Shown piece after piece: positions 1 through 10,256 of a stretch of DNA of 64,000 bases (positions are counted from its first letter, which is position 1; each line of letters opens with the position of its first letter). The notes beneath the pieces were generated by a model. That model ran no database searches, had not been told where the DNA came from, and was given only the letters and a program-made list of their open reading frames with translations. The DNA is from Istiophorus platypterus. Taxonomy: Eukaryota; Chordata; Actinopteri; Istiophoriformes; Istiophoridae. The stretch spans positions 3,636,001 through 3,700,000 of the forward strand of contig CM029120.1 in NCBI GenBank assembly GCA_016859345.1. The letters are read 5' to 3'. Both the position numbers and the translations under genes were made by a program.

Positions 1-2044
1 CCTGCCCCCCCCCCCGCTATCTCCAGAAAGACTCGAAAGATTTGTCGTGTTCAATTAAACCTCAATTAGCCGATAGAGCTTTACGCCGAAATGCACCAGC
101 AGTTTGTTTTGTTTTGTTTTGATTTTCTTTTCAGTCCATTTCTTGAACAAATAATTTGCTAAAAAAAAAAAAAAATCAAGATATGTGTTGATTTTTTTCT
201 TTTTTGTTTTTTTCTTTACTGCTTGAAAGAAGCATTTTTTCCCCCCTGAATTCGCCTTGGTAGGAAAAGACAGATTATTATTGTCCCTTTTTAAGTAGGA
301 CACCTGATTGAAATTCCTCGCAGGAGAATTGCACCTGTTCCCTCTTCCTTAATTGATCCTATTTGATATTGAATAGAAAGTGAACGATTCATATTTTAAT
401 TTTTTTTTCTGCTGCACAGTAACAAGGACGAGTAGCGTCGCTTTTGAATTTAGGTTCCCAGGATTACAACGGGCGGTGTTGGGGGGGGGGTCCCTTTTAT
501 TTTAAAAAGGCCATAAATTTCGACATGCTGAAGTAAAGAGTCGGCGTATTGATCCACGCCGCTTCCGACTCCCGAAGGTATAATAACGAAGATTTCCCTG
601 CTACGCAGCGTTGCCTGCTTCCTTTTAAACGAATGAACATCACCCGTCTTGTTCGTTGTGTTTTTTTTTTTTCCCCGAGAACCTAATAACCAAACCCAGC
701 AGGTAAAACCCTTCAGAGATGAGCTTGAGATTAAGGGCACATGCAGGCTGAACCACTATTACTGTTTGAAATTGATCCATTTCCTCTACCTGGGATTCAT
801 CAGTCTCCTTTGGCACAAGAGACCCGATTAGATTTGCCCCCATAAAACTGCCTCATCCTCGCTCCCCCGGCAGACTCATTTATAACGGCCGGGCTGATAA
901 GGAAAAGTTGTGCGCAAAACTTTTGGTTATTGCATGACTTTGTTTTTTATGTGTCAAAAGCTCAGTCAACACATTTTTTGTGTGAGTTGTGCTTAGAAGG
1001 ACCAGTGTCCACATTATGCAACATTATGTACTGAAGTGGTTATTAACACTGGAAATGTCATTATTTTCCTCCCTGCAAGCAAATGAACAAAAATTTGGAC
1101 GCCCCACATCGACTGAAGTGAGATTCAGGGAGCTCAAGTTTTTCTGAGAATCGTCGTCTCAGCCGTAAGTTTTCAAGCTTCTGAAAGTTTTGATTTTCTC
1201 CGCAACACTGATAATCATGACTAGATAATCACAAACACAAAGTAAAAGAAAAAAAACATTATTTATCAAGGGTTTAACACCTTAAAAAACTCAAATATTT
1301 AGCTAATCTTCTAAACCAGGGCTGTGTGGACGCGGCGTGATCAGATTAAATCTGCAGCCACCAAACGAGCTGCCATCTGGCATCGGATTTTGATTCGAAC
1401 GACGCCGAATCCCGATATTTGTGCACAAAAGTATGTAAAATAATTGTTATTTTTTTACCCCCCCCCACACACACACACACACAAACTTCAAACAAAGGAA
1501 CGAGAGCACACAGAAAACACAGAAAACAGAAATCTCGCATATGAAATAGAGAAAACTTCATTCTGCTTTTAGCTGAGGGTTTTCATGTGGGATCCCATCG
1601 ATCATTGTGAAAGGCTAATAGAGAAAAATAAGTTTTCAGGGCCTTTGACAATAGTAGTTTAACTTGTGTGCATCTAGAGTAAATTCTTTTCTATAAATCT
1701 CCAGAAACAGAGAAGGTTTCGCTGTCGTGAGAATCGAGTTTAATGATACAAAACAAGCAAAAGTGCGAATTTCGACAAACACATTTTTCACACATCACAT
1801 CACCGTCTTTTTCAAAGTAGCGGACATGGAACTCATTACATAGTCGTTTTAACACAAAAGTCTAAAGCTCTTGACGTCAAACCCTTGTCTTTGCCTTCCA
1901 CTCCCGACGCCGGACACACACACACACACACCCATACACACAAACGAGCGCTTCAAGACTTCAACACAATCAGGCATCAAAGCCGCCACGCTTCTTCCTC
2001 TCCTCGGTCCTCCTCGCCGCTCGGGAGGAAAAAAAAAATCCGCT
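1..2044. other. non-coding, AT-rich, no gene seen
   Basis: I see no coding signal here. The interval holds homopolymers (C at 5-15, A at 161-175, G at 481-490, T near 661-672) and short (CA)n tracts at 1466-1483 and 1914-1931. The open frames are under 100 codons, run through homopolymers and have no recognisable protein. The rest is unique-looking AT-rich DNA without an identifiable repeat. Confidence 0.6.
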
Positions 2045-2086
2045 GAAGATGCAGGAAGATGCAGGAAGATGCAGGAAGACGCAGGA
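2045..2086. repeat. 10-bp minisatellite, about 4 copies
   Basis: Four head-to-tail copies of GAAGATGCAG, the last with one T-to-C change. The near identity suggests recent slippage or unequal exchange. No function is implied. Confidence 0.85.
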
Positions 2087-2164
2087 CTCTCTCCTCAATC
2101 AGTTAAAATGATGCGGGACGAGCTAAATGGAAGCTGAGTTTGCTCAAAGTCACCAAAGGAAAAA

Positions 2165-2173
<9 letters not shown>

Positions 2174-2207
<34 letters not shown>

Positions 2208-2216
2208 TATATATAT
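2174..2216. repeat. (AT)n microsatellite after poly-A
   Basis: An A run merges into about 20 AT dinucleotides with one interruption. It reads as Tyr-Ile repeats in either direction, which explains the open frames across it. Confidence 0.9.
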
Positions 2217-3082
2217 TCATCTCCATATCTCCATCCGACTCCAAATTAGCTCTGGACGGATAAAATACTTTATATCGGCCGGAGTGAATGACAGCTTTGA
2301 TATTGGAAAAGATGAAAGATTTATATTTCACGTCTCCGCTGGAGAGATGACGGGCTATTTTCTTCATGCCTATTTTCGCTCGGTAAGAGAGGAAGAGTAG
2401 GGCACTCTGGTTTTTTGGATGCGGCGCTCCGGTTCTTCGGAGATAACCGGGCGTCCCCGGAACTTGGAACTTTCTCAGTTATCACCGAGGTATTTGGACA
2501 AAGGAGTTAAGCCTGGCTTAAGGGGAGATCACTCGTCCCCTGGCTGAAACCTGGTTGGAGTCAGCTTGTACAAGCACGTCCCCCTAGATTAGGACTTTTT
2601 TAGCTCGCCCATGCTAGGTTTTGTCGGTGGGGTATTGCAACCGGTGACTCCACATTGGTTCTGATGTTTGCACCAATTTTGAGGTTTTTAAGTTTAAAGC
2701 TTCTACAAAATCCTGACGGGCTTCTATGTCAACGGCCGTTTTCAAACTTTGACCGTGATTTTCGTGCCGACCTTCAACGCCGATGCCGGTGCCGGAGCCG
2801 GTTCCAGTGCCGCTGAAATTCCTGGAGCTATGGTCTCTCTTGGCTTTTCCTTGGCAGCTTCAACTTTGCTTTGAACTATTTCTCAGGACGCTGCCGCCCC
2901 AACTCACGACCACGGCCGAACTTTGTCCCTTATAGTTTACGCTTCGTCTGACCGTCGCCCCTCTGGATGTGGGGGATTTTGGGCGCCTGAGGTTCTCCAC
3001 CCTGCTTCACACCGCCCTGGCTCCTCAATTACTGTTATTAATGTGTTTTGTTGTTTTTACTGCTGCTCTATAAATACATGAA
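2217..3082. other. non-coding, unassigned
   Basis: Mixed-composition unique sequence without homopolymers and without a recognisable frame. It contains a compact palindrome at 2507-2521 (TTAAGCC, one base, GGCTTAA). Near the right edge, at 3068-3076, there is a TATA-like CTATAAATA just before the SINE, but nothing else supports a promoter. Part of this block could be an old repeat I do not recognise. Confidence 0.5.
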
Positions 3083-3236
3083 CGTGGGGGCGGTTTTGGC
3101 TCAGGTGGCGGGGCAGGTTGTCCACTGATTGCAGGGTTGGCGGCTCAACCCCCGGCTCCCTCTGTCCACAAGACGCCGGGAGAGGGCGAACCCTCAGTTG
3201 GAGGCAGCTTTGGATAAAGGCGTCTGCTGAACGGTT
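3083..3236 (+). mobile_element. degenerate tRNA-derived SINE
   Basis: The head carries an A-box-like TGGCTCAGGTGG at about 3098-3109 and a diverged B-box region (GGCTCAACCCCC) near 3140. This matches the arrangement of the tRNA-derived fish SINE whose head reads roughly 'GGCTCAGGTGGTAGAGCAGGTTGTCC'. The tail contains GGATAAAGGCGTCTGCTGAA at 3213-3232, a tail typical of several teleost SINEs. The middle is shortened compared with what I recall of the family. Pol III promoter boxes are damaged, so the copy is presumably inactive. Family assignment is from memory; the tRNA-like head plus characteristic tail is the visible evidence. Confidence 0.65.
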
Positions 3237-3420
3237 AAAGGCTCTGGTGCCTGCAGAGCCTGTCCTGCCATATTAAAGCCCTAATCACAAAGTTTAACTC
3301 AATCTTTGGAGAAATCTTGGGCTCTGTTGCCCCCCCCCCCCTTAATAGCCCTGGCTGAACAACAACAGCCTTGTTCATAAGCAACTATGTAAAAGGCTGA
3401 AACGTAAATGGAGACAAGAT
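3237..3420. other. short spacer between SINE and tandem duplication
   Basis: Unique sequence with a C run near 3331-3341. No gene or repeat recognised. Confidence 0.5.
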
Positions 3421-3823
3421 TTCATTTAAGATACTGAAAGGCAAAAATACCAGCAATCTGTGACGGCACCTCACGTGTCCCTGCCAAGCCTAAAACCGAA
3501 CCAAGACAAAGCAAGATTACTGCTAAATGTTAGTTTAGCCTCTTAACTTCTGTTGGATCTCTGCTCTGCTTAGCTAGCTAACTCCTCTGGGGCTTTAAAA
3601 ATGTGGTTTGTTTATCATTTAAACGTTGATAAAATATTATCTAAATGTGAAAAAAATCTAATTTTGGCCCTGAGAAATATATCTAGCCAAAGCTAACTCC
3701 ATATTACAAGCTAAAAATGCCCCTTAAGCTAACGTGCCGGTAAACAGGCACACCGAGCTAACACGTAACAGCATTAGCATTCATTTTAGTCGGTGTTTTA
3801 TCCACATGAGAGTAAGTCCAATA
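3421..3823 (+). repeat. tandem duplication, copy A (about 403 bp)
   Basis: This block pairs with the next one along its length: both contain the same succession of CGGCACCTCAC, AAGCCTAAAACC, CAAGACAAAGCAAG, ATTACTGCTAAAT, TTCTGTTGGATCTCTGCTCT, CTTAGCTAGCTAAC, ATTACAAGCTAAAAATGCC and TTAGCATTCATTT. It is rich in GCTAAC/TTAGC motifs, common in fish interspersed repeats, but no coding frame is present. Confidence 0.85.
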
Positions 3824-4206
3824 TTCATTTTGAAATACTGAAGAGGCAAAAAATACCAACAACCCTTCAAAGCTGCGACGGCACCTCACTTGTCCTCGAC
3901 AAGCCTAAAACCAAACCAAGACAAAGCAAGATTACTGCTAAATAATTAACTTCTGTTGGATCTCTGCTCTGCTTAGCTAGCTAACACCTCTGGGGCTTCG
4001 AAAATGTGACTCTGTAAATTGTTATCAATTGACAAAGTATTATTTGAATGTGATTAAAACAAAAATTTTGGCCTCAAAGCCGTCGCCGCATTACAAGCTA
4101 AAAATGCCTTGCTAGCAAACGGGTACACCAAGCTAACACATGGCAACGTTAGCATTCATTTGAGCTGGTGGTTCATCCATGTGATGAATGTAAGTTCAGT
4201 ATCTTT
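3824..4206 (+). repeat. tandem duplication, copy B (about 383 bp)
   Basis: Head-to-tail partner of the preceding block with the same motif order. It differs by scattered substitutions, a small insertion after the 'aaataccaacaa' segment and several short deletions. The divergence is large enough that the duplication is not an assembly error. Confidence 0.85.
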
Positions 4207-5057
4207 GCCTTCTTGGGCTCCAAGCAAACCTGCAGAGCCCGATTCAACTAGACTGACCCTTCAAATTATAGTTTTTCTCAACGTTCACATTAAAATATTG
4301 ATCGATGCAGGTTCGTCAGACCCGAAAAAACCACGGCAGTTTCCTTTGAGACCTTCATCAGAAGAAAACGACCCAAACCTCTGAAAGGGCGAATCACTGA
4401 GGCGCCATTAATCCGATCCTGCCCCGTAGCGCGACTGTAACCGAGTACTTTCCACCTCTGTTTACGAGCGGCCGAGGTCACAACGGGGTGAGTGTATCCG
4501 GGAGCGTCGGGGGGCAGAGGCAGCACAAGGGAGCCCTGTTACCAGGCCGGCTGAATACAGACCATTCAAGGTGAGTCACAGGGCGACAAACAGCTATTTA
4601 TTCACAAGTTTACTTATCCACTTCAGTTTGTTTCAAAAGCGGCAGTGAAAAAACAAAAAACAAAAAACAAAACACCTTGTCCTGACTCTTGTAAAAAAAC
4701 CAAAACAACCAAACAACAACAACAGAAACGCTGAGCGATGATAACGTCGTCGGGGGGGTGGGGGGGTCGGGGCTGCTCCCTCCTTGTGGGGTCAAAGCTC
4801 TCTATTCTATATGAGTGAATGAGGGCCAGGGGACCTATGGTCAGTGGGGGGGGGGGGTACCCACCGCAGGCCACACACACTAAGTTATATTTATCCCCCT
4901 CATGTCTCCAGTTCATTTTCCTTTCGTCGCAAGGTCTCTGAGGCTCTTTTCAAAGCTCCTGTAAATGCTCCCAGTGTAGCCAGTGTAGCCCCGTTGCCTA
5001 ATAACACAGGATTTCTTTTTATTCTGAAAGTCGCCCCTGTCTTCCTGGATCGCAGCC
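4207..5057. other. non-coding, no gene seen
   Basis: Contains a 13-base G run at 4845-4857 and A-rich stretches near 4640-4720. No convincing coding frame, SINE or hairpin. Confidence 0.55.
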
Positions 5058-5095
5058 GCCTCCTCCTCCTCCTCCTCCTCCTCCTCCTCCTCCTC
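5058..5095. repeat. (CTC)n microsatellite
   Basis: About 12 trinucleotide units of CTC, preceded by a short GC-rich stretch. It reads as poly-Leu in one frame. Confidence 0.9.
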
Positions 5096-5189
5096 TCATA
5101 AACAGCGTTCCTGTTTTATGTGCTCTGATGTACTGTATCAAACCTGTCAGCCTTTTTCTGCTTCACTTGACCTTCTGCTATCAGGTTTG

Positions 5190-5232
5190 CTCTCCCTCTC
5201 TCTCCCCCTCTCTCTATCTATCTATATATCTA

Positions 5233-5299
<67 letters not shown>
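5190..5299. repeat. compound (CT)n-(CTAT)n-(AT)n microsatellite
   Basis: CT dinucleotides pass into CTAT units and then about 35 pure AT dinucleotides. Such compound arrays arise by point mutation and slippage. Confidence 0.95.
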
Positions 5300-5302
<3 letters not shown>

Positions 5303-6227
5303 TTATTAGGTATAACATTCGTCTAATCCCATCCAGTACGTTACACTTGCTATTTATGTATGTGTGCATATGTGTTTATATGTATTTGTATGTTTCTGTA
5401 TGTTTCTTCTTTCATGTGAGATGTGGGTGAGTATGCTATGGAAACAAATAACAACCCCCCCCCAATCTATTGATTGTGTTAAATGTGGATCTAACCCATG
5501 AGGATTAACTTTATTTCAAGTGAAAAAAAAAAAAAAGAAAGAAAATCTGGGGATTAATTATTTTGTCTTGATTTGAATGATGAAAATTGGATTTAAAAAA
5601 TAATGTTTGCAGCACAAAGCAACATTTTCCGACTCATGGAGACGGAGAAGTTGGTTGAGGCTCACTTTTCCCGCTTCTGGATGGCAGATGAGTTTTGGTT
5701 GGTCTTTGGCGACAACTGGTAAAAACCCCAAAACAATGAGCCCTGCATTCTGTATCCCGCGTTGATCCAAACAACTAAAAAGGAAGAATGGGTCGCTTTG
5801 CATTTAAGAGGCGCAAATCCTAGAAGAATTTCATTAGTCGGGGCCTCAATGCCCGAATTAGCGTCGCACAAAAGCTTTTTTTTTTCCCCCCTCGTGACAG
5901 AGATGAAAATCCGAAATGAACGCGAAATAAAAACATCAAGTTCCTGCACCAAAAAAACGAACGTGTCTAAAAGTAATACTAAAGCACCATCTGTCCGGTT
6001 CCACCGTTTCCAATCTCGCTTTAATTAACAAGAGGAATCTTTTACTTGGGTTTTCTCTCGGTCGTGCTATTTGTGATCTTTATATTCGGGAAAAAGGGGG
6101 AATTTTTTTTTTTTTTTTTTTTTTAAATAGCCCGAAAATCTGAAGTGAAAACAAGGAACGAAGGGAGCGATGGTGCTGAGGGACCGGAGAGAAGGCAGGA
6201 GTGTGTCGGTTCGTTTTCGGCCTCGCA
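5300..6227. other. non-coding, AT-rich
   Basis: Holds a TATG-rich stretch at 5355-5405, a C run near 5455-5463, an A run near 5523-5536 and a T run at about 6103-6124. No gene or identifiable repeat. Confidence 0.55.
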
Positions 6228-6239
6228 GTGTGTGAGAGT

Positions 6240-6278
<39 letters not shown>

Positions 6279-6303
6279 TGTGTGAGTGTGTGTGTGTGTG
6301 TGT
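6228..6303. repeat. (TG)n microsatellite
   Basis: About 37 TG units with a few GA interruptions. Alternating purine-pyrimidine sequence can adopt Z-DNA. Confidence 0.95.
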
Positions 6304-6519
6304 CGTGCTCTGTTTCTGGAGGATGGTGTTTATGTTAAGAGCAGAGCCTTTTTTTCCCTCCTCCAGTCAGTGATTAATGTGGTGCCCTGAATGCCACAGC
6401 TTCCACATCAGACAGATAACAGTTTTCTGCCTCCTGTCAGAGCCTGAAAAGTCAAAAAAAAAAAAAGGAATCTGGTGTTTTCGCACAAACGCCTGCAGGT
6501 ATGTGATGCTGGCCTCTGT

Positions 6520-6557
<38 letters not shown>

Positions 6558-7042
6558 GACATACGTGCCCATTTACACATACGTGAATATGGGCTGCCCT
6601 CGGTGCGACGACAAACCCGTGCACTGTGCTGCCCTACAATACACAGACACAAACATATGCTCAGGGCTCTCTATCTTTCTCTCTCTGTCACACACACACA
6701 TTCCAGCGTGCACACACACACTCACACACACACTCAAGCAGGCAGTGAAAGTCATGGTTTTCATTTTCCATTGCGCGACGGGTGACCCTAAATATTTACA
6801 CTGCTTGGCAGAGGCAGTGCCCGGGGATTTGGGTCTCTGCGAGCAGCGAGCTCCCATCTCACAGAGACGGGGGGGGGGGGGGTCACGTGGTTACACGGAG
6901 CGCCAGCCGTGCGGAGAAAAACAAAAGAAAAAGTCAGCGCCGGCACGCACCTCGCCTGTCGTGCTCCCACTTTGGGAATCCTCATCTGGGGTTGTGTAAA
7001 AACAAAAGAAAAGAAACACCCGGTGCGTCGGCCGTGTCTGGC
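6304..7042. repeat. cluster of (CA)n tracts and a G run
   Basis: CA arrays lie at 6521-6554 and, interrupted, at about 6690-6735. A 12-13-base G run lies near 6870-6882. The longer open frames crossing this segment are His-Thr or Val-Cys translations of the repeat and are not genes. Confidence 0.8.
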
Positions 7043-7158
7043 GCGTCGGCGACTAAATGCCCCGGGCCCCGGTCCTTCCAGTCCGGACCGCGGGGGCTGA
7101 GCGTCGGCGATTAAATGCCCCGGGCCCCGATCCTTCCAGTCTGGGCCGCGGGGGCCGA
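7043..7158 (+). repeat. 58-bp GC-rich tandem repeat, two copies
   Basis: The unit starts GCGTCGGCGAYTAAATGCC at 7043 and again at 7101, exactly 58 bp apart. It continues with CCCGGGCCCCGRTCCTTCCA in both copies, with only a few substitutions. It is surrounded by GC-rich unique sequence. Confidence 0.9.
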
Positions 7159-7249
7159 GCCGAAGTTCACCACTCAGAACCTCGCTGAGAAGCGTTAAAT
7201 CCCCCCTGACACCGCATCAGACTAGACCCACGGATTCCAGCGGCATCTA

Positions 7250-7291
7250 TGAACATTCCCACATCTTCCCTGATAGATGTGGGAATGATCA
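7250..7291. other. 17-bp-stem hairpin
   Basis: CATTCCCACATCT (7254-7266) is the exact reverse complement of AGATGTGGGAATG (7275-7287), with an 8-base loop. Beyond one mismatch the outer TGA/TCA bases also pair. In RNA this would be a short stable hairpin. It is too short for a typical pre-miRNA. Confidence 0.8.
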
Positions 7292-8171
7292 CAGGAAAGG
7301 AGGTCTCGGATGCAGCATGTCTGCTCCTGGACCTGCGCCGTCCACCACGGTCCTTTTTCCTGCTCGGGCTGAAACAATCATGAGCTGCAACACTGTGCGA
7401 AAAAAACGTAAGTCGGGTCTATTCCACGAAACACCGATTACATTTTATAAGAGCGTTTTAAATCCTAAATCCGTGCGAATGCAGCCACTCTACAGTTAAA
7501 GGTATGTTGGAGATTACCGGACAAATAAAACGCTGCTATTTGTCAGTCTGAGACAGGATGTGAATCCTGCTCTCTGGCATGAAAGCCGGACGGGCTACAA
7601 GCCTGTTCACCACTCCAACTCTAATACCCTTGTAATTTTTTTTGCGCTTAGCCGTGTACCGGACACACTACTTCCTTCATTGGCATTGGCACTGGATGTT
7701 AATCATGCTGCAGAATCGCTCCATGCGAATGTAATTTCTTGGAACCCCGGGCTGGCTGAGCAGCGCTAAGCGCACAAGAGTTTGGACGATCACAACCGGC
7801 TCCTAATCACAACCAGAAAGGTCAGTGTTTTTCATGAAATATTATTATTGTTTTCTTTAATGGCCTATAAAAGTCTCTCGGGCAACATTCAAAACGACCT
7901 TTCCACCTCATTAACAAGCCACGATGATCGTTTTTGAGTCGGCGGGCCGCGACGTGTCTCAAACGCTGGCTTCGCAACCAGCCGGATCGCTAATGATGAC
8001 AGGCCGCCGCGGGAGGCGGAGCACGACAGGGGCCGGGAGGAGCCTCGGCGGGGCGACTTTGTTTTGCCCCCTCGCAGGATGCCGCCCCCCCCAGACAGCA
8101 TCCCAGCCATCCATCGTTTTTCACAGCGTTGCGGTGTCGCCCCCGCCTGACGCAAGCGTCCTCCCGGGGCT
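7292..8171. other. non-coding, no gene seen
   Basis: Mostly unique sequence. The 7920-8160 part is GC-rich and open in both directions, but the frames have no recognisable domain and overlap each other, so I treat them as chance. Confidence 0.5.
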
Positions 8172-8310
8172 GTGGAATGCTGAGCCCAGTAACAAAATGA
8201 CTCCTTGGAGCCTCTTTTTCGCCGATATAATTTGCTTGAGTTTTATTGGCGTTGGCCTGTCTGGGCCTCAGTGCTTGCGGAGAGCCATTAACTTTTAACG
8301 GGGCCCGGCC
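8172..8310. promoter_or_regulatory. candidate conserved non-coding block
   Basis: Free of simple repeats and built from AT-rich sequence-specific elements (ATATAATTTGCTTG, TTTTATTGGCG, CCATTAACTTTTAA) set in GC-rich flanks. This texture is typical of vertebrate developmental enhancers. The call is visual only. It would stand if the block aligned to other fish or tetrapods. Confidence 0.3.
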
Positions 8311-8574
8311 AGGCCACTTCGTCTAGCGGCGAGGGCAAGACGGGCGGACCATTAGACGGCAAAGACAGAGAGACAGACAGGCACTCGAAACACACCTTAC
8401 TGTACGGCATAATCGGCCCCTTTAAAAAATACACAAGGCGGCTCTTTCCATCGGTGTCCGTGACCTGTAAATGTTGGCGAATTTTTCACAGTTGCGGTCG
8501 GGGGTTTGCAAACGCAGGCGAAGCCGAAATTAAACCCCTCGCTTGTAACACACACTGTTAGCAGTTTTCTTCTG

Positions 8575-8770
8575 CCCAGGAGAAATAATTATCAAAATCT
8601 GAATGAATTACAGCAGGAATGAACACTCTACATGCCCCGTGAGGTTTCCACTCTCATTCAGCACGCATATAAATGGACTGATTTAATATTTGCCACATCT
8701 GTCTCCATATATCCATTTGAGAGGAACAACATTTGGCCTGTTACATTCAGAGGCAAAATAAAGAGGGAAA
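8575..8770. promoter_or_regulatory. candidate conserved non-coding block
   Basis: Unique sequence containing AATAATTATC, GAATGAATTA, CATATAAATGG, GATTTAATATTTG and two CAT-rich elements, without microsatellites. TAAT-type homeodomain cores and TATTTG elements are dense. No frame in it looks coding. Confidence 0.3.
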
Positions 8771-9394
8771 AAAAAAAAAGATCCAGGCATTCATCAGATT
8801 TTCGAAATTTTGTGATCAGGCGAGGAAATGTGTTCCTGCCGTTGCACTTTCTGGCGGAGTCGCTGTTCCCTCGGTGGTCGTGTGCATGTTCCTCGGCGAA
8901 GTGCGACACATCAGAGGTCAGACGAACCCGGACTCCGACCCGAAAGACGGGGGGGGGTGATCAAAGTCCTTAGGTGTTGAACAGGTGCTTCCACAAAACA
9001 GTGGGCGAACAAAGAGGTTTGCACCAACACCGATTGGTTTACTGCTGATTTCGATCACTCGCTGATGAGCCCCCCCCCCACAGCCTCGCCGCGGTGAGGT
9101 TTCCCTCCCATTGTCCATGTGGAGGACTGTGTGTGCCGTGTGTTCGTGCCAACCTGTTGGTCCTCAGCCAGCTGCCGAGAGAATGAGGACCCACTCGCCC
9201 CACGTTTGGCCCCATTGTTCCCTCCCTGGGCCCAGGGATTGGAGGGAGCTCTTTGTTGGCAGCTCCTGGCGCTGCCGCCCGGTCAGAGGCATCTCTCCTG
9301 GGTCGCGTTGGACCATCTGTTTGCCCCCCCGCGCTCAAGCAGGCGATCACCTTTGCCACTGCGGTGGTCATTGCAGTGGCATTTTGTAGTGAGA
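8771..9394. other. non-coding, GC-rich, no gene seen
   Basis: Carries G and C runs near 8950 and 9070. Long frames exist on both strands at 9039-9433, but in several overlapping phases without family resemblance, which is expected of GC-rich sequence poor in stop codons. Confidence 0.5.
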
Positions 9395-9510
9395 AGGGCG
9401 ACGTACGTTACTCCAATCAGGCTAAATTCATAAAAATTTGAATCGGGTAATATATTCTCCTCAAGTGGAGAAATCCACTTGGTTGAAAACCACAGGCCAA
9501 CATTTAACAT
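9395..9510. promoter_or_regulatory. candidate regulatory block with paired NKX2-type sites
   Basis: CAAGTGGA at 9462-9469 faces its reverse complement TCCACTTG at 9474-9481 across four bases. TCAAGTGG is the classical NK2-class homeodomain core. The block also has ATTCATAAAAATTTGAAT and GGTAATATATTC. The inverted pair is seen directly; binding is inferred. Confidence 0.3.
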
Positions 9511-10254
9511 ATGTCGCAGGCTGCCGGCCCAAAATGTTAATGCACTGCAAAAAAAAAGTCATTTTTTTAATGTTATGTCTTTATAATTTGTGGTTCTCTG
9601 GAGAATTGCTTGCTACAATTCCGCGATTCATTTGGAGCTTTTATCCGAAGCAACGGAAATCTGCTTCCTGAGAGTTTCTTGATGGACAGTGGATCCATCT
9701 GCCAGGTCTTCATTGCATTGTCTCCAGGTAGTCGTCATCCAAACTAAATTTACCGCACGTAACTTTGAAAATTTCACAGACCGGGTGCCCAATGTGAGGT
9801 CCCCTTGGTGAGTGGGGTGCATGCTGAGCCTAGGTTGGGGTGGTGAGGGTGGGGGTTGGGTTCGGGGGGGGGGGTGTACGTGCTAGCCTGGCACAATAGC
9901 TAATCCACAGGCTAAACACTCAAAGCCCTGATCTGTGGGATCTGATCCTGGTTGTGTGAACAGTAGTCACGACTTGGGAGAGGCTGGATAAACAAGCCAG
10001 TACCCCCCCCCCCCCCGCCCCCCCACCGCTACCCACTCAGAGCCACATCACTCCACATTTAAACCTCTTCATCTGGTCAGTGTTGGGCAAAATGAGAAGT
10101 GATGCTATTTACAGAGTCTGTCCTGGCTCTGACGCTCAGGAACAGAGCAACGTTAATGGCTCTCCGCAAGCACTGAGGCCCAGACAGTGAAAAACACCTT
10201 TGCTTACTTTTTTGAGGAAAAAATTTAATTATGGTTTGAAATGAAGCACTGACC
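9511..10254. other. non-coding, poly-C/G tracts
   Basis: Contains a G run near 9865-9874 and a 14-base C run at 10003-10016. No gene recognised. Confidence 0.55.
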
Positions 10255-10256
10255 TA

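Noticed and set aside
6475..6999. 174-codon plus-strand frame
   Set aside because: Dominated by His-Thr from CA repeats and crossed by antisense frames.
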